A stretch of DNA of 64,000 bases from Desulfobacteraceae bacterium (GTDB lineage Bacteria; Desulfobacterota; Desulfobacteria; Desulfobacterales; Desulfobacteraceae): assembly GCA_016743945.1 (NCBI GenBank), contig JADGFI010000009.1:62001-126000 (forward strand). The letters run 5' to 3'. The notes beneath the pieces were generated by a model. The model made no database searches. It saw nothing but the letters and a program-made list of their open reading frames with translations, and had not been told where the DNA came from. Positions 63,393-64,000 of the stretch are shown in pieces (position 1 is the stretch's first letter; every line of letters starts with the position of its first letter). A program made the translations under genes and the position numbers.

Positions 63393-64000
63393 TTAAAAGT
63401 TAATCTGCCATTTGACGCCGTAGTAAAGGACTTCGTCCTCTCCAGTCTGTTTGTAATCAATTGAACCGATTTCAGGAACAATGATGACACCGGGAGCCAG
63501 AGTGGTGGGAACCTGTACATAGTAGGAAACAACATCATTATCCAGGTCAGCGTCATCAACTGTATTCTCAACATAACCTAGACCGGCTTCCAAGGCAAAC
63601 ATGTCATTTATTTTGTAGGATGCAACAAGGGCATAACCAACGGAATCAACGTCAGTTACGTTGGTGCCGTCATACAGTGCATAACCTTTTCCGTCATCAT
63701 CGCCGGTTACATCTGTTTTGGCAATATTGCCAACATTGGTTCCGGCAAAAACACTAGTTTTCAGGGAGGCTGCGCCAAAGGTGATGCCAGCGGAACCGGC
63801 AACCATGAAAGAGTCCACATCCTGGGAATTGGTGGTTCCGATTTCAAAAGAATTGTAAGCACCGGAAACAGCAGCAAACCAATTGTCCATTGATAGTCTG
63901 TATTTAGCCTGAATGGCGGGGATTGAAACCTCAACACCTGTATCTACAAGACCTGCGGCTGTGTAATAGTTTGTATCAGGTTTAACCAGGGCAATCTGGA
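63393..64000 (-). CDS. Outer-membrane beta-barrel porin-like protein, 3' part
   Basis: The 3' part of a porin-like gene; its frame stays open through the right edge of the window, so the 5' end with the signal peptide is missing. The visible 200 or so residues alternate short strands rich in Tyr, Val and Ser (KYRLSMDNWFAAVSGAYNS, GYALVASYKINDMFALEAG) with acidic loops, and end YYGVKWQINF, a C-terminal Phe as needed for barrel assembly. It resembles the major porins of Desulfobacter-type bacteria. Coordinates at the right end are limited by the window. Confidence 0.75.
   Translation of the reverse strand, partial: QIALVKPDTNYYTAAGLVDTGVEVSIPAIQAKYRLSMDNWFAAVSGAYNSFEIGTTNSQDVDSFMVAGSAGITFGAASLKTSVFAGTNVGNIAKTDVTGDDDGKGYALYDGTNVTDVDSVGYALVASYKINDMFALEAGLGYVENTVDDADLDNDVVSYYVQVPTTLAPGVIIVPEIGSIDYKQTGEDEVLYYGVKWQINF

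Overview
The window looks like a chromosomal segment of a Gram-negative strict anaerobe of the Desulfobacterota, most likely a Desulfobacteraceae-type sulfate reducer. This is inferred from gene content: a hybrid-cluster protein, a BadF/BcrA-type giant activase, an acyl-CoA dehydrogenase of the long C-terminal-extension type, a YedE/TusA/DUF3343 operon, a TonB receptor, a TAXI solute-binding protein and an outer-membrane barrel protein. No rRNA, tRNA, CRISPR array, prophage or intact insertion sequence was seen. Several short gene remnants show ongoing local decay.

Layout. 0-9 kb: convergent trkA and trkH (K+ uptake), a homocysteine S-methyltransferase paired with a small DUF6951-like protein, an acyl-CoA dehydrogenase, a hypothetical and a TauE/SafE permease, with PAS, MerR, methyltransferase and TetR remnants between them. 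9-18 kb: acyl-ACP thioesterase, secreted alpha/beta hydrolase, SlyD-like FKBP isomerase, a 53-residue YqaE/PMP3 peptide, then an ALDH7-pruA aldehyde dehydrogenase operon divergent from a LysR regulator and an unknown gene. 18-26 kb (minus strand): tpx, AsmA, DUF4197, beta-CASP metallo-beta-lactamase, and an ExeA-like ATPase behind a TAXI protein. 26-33 kb: a truncated TetR joined to a truncated DUF3795 gene, a DauR/YheO-type regulator with ridA, a Na/Pi cotransporter, and tex.

32.7-41 kb is the most interesting part. A 1020-residue protein fuses a radical SAM domain, an ArsM-type arsenite methyltransferase and a zinc-ribbon/DUF5714 module. Next to it a Tat-exported hybrid-cluster protein stands behind a near-ideal FNR class II promoter. 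Convergent with it is a tight five-gene operon (YedE-like permease, TusA-like carrier, DUF3343, YjeF-C-like kinase fold, DUF1858-like protein) that resembles a selenium or sulfur delivery system.

41-53 kb: an orphan FkbM methyltransferase, a STAS-like protein, a three-gene signalling operon (ABC-type binding protein, BarA-like hybrid kinase, HD-GYP response regulator) and a 1328-residue double activase. 53.5-61.2 kb: a plus-strand locus with the parts of a siderophore-type uptake system (AraC regulator, RhtX/FptX-like MFS permease, TonB receptor) and three different SAM methyltransferases. 61-64 kb: a flavodoxin-like remnant, an adenylate cyclase and the 3' part of an outer-membrane barrel gene. 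A roughly 57-bp hairpin-forming repeat occurs three times, always in the plus orientation.
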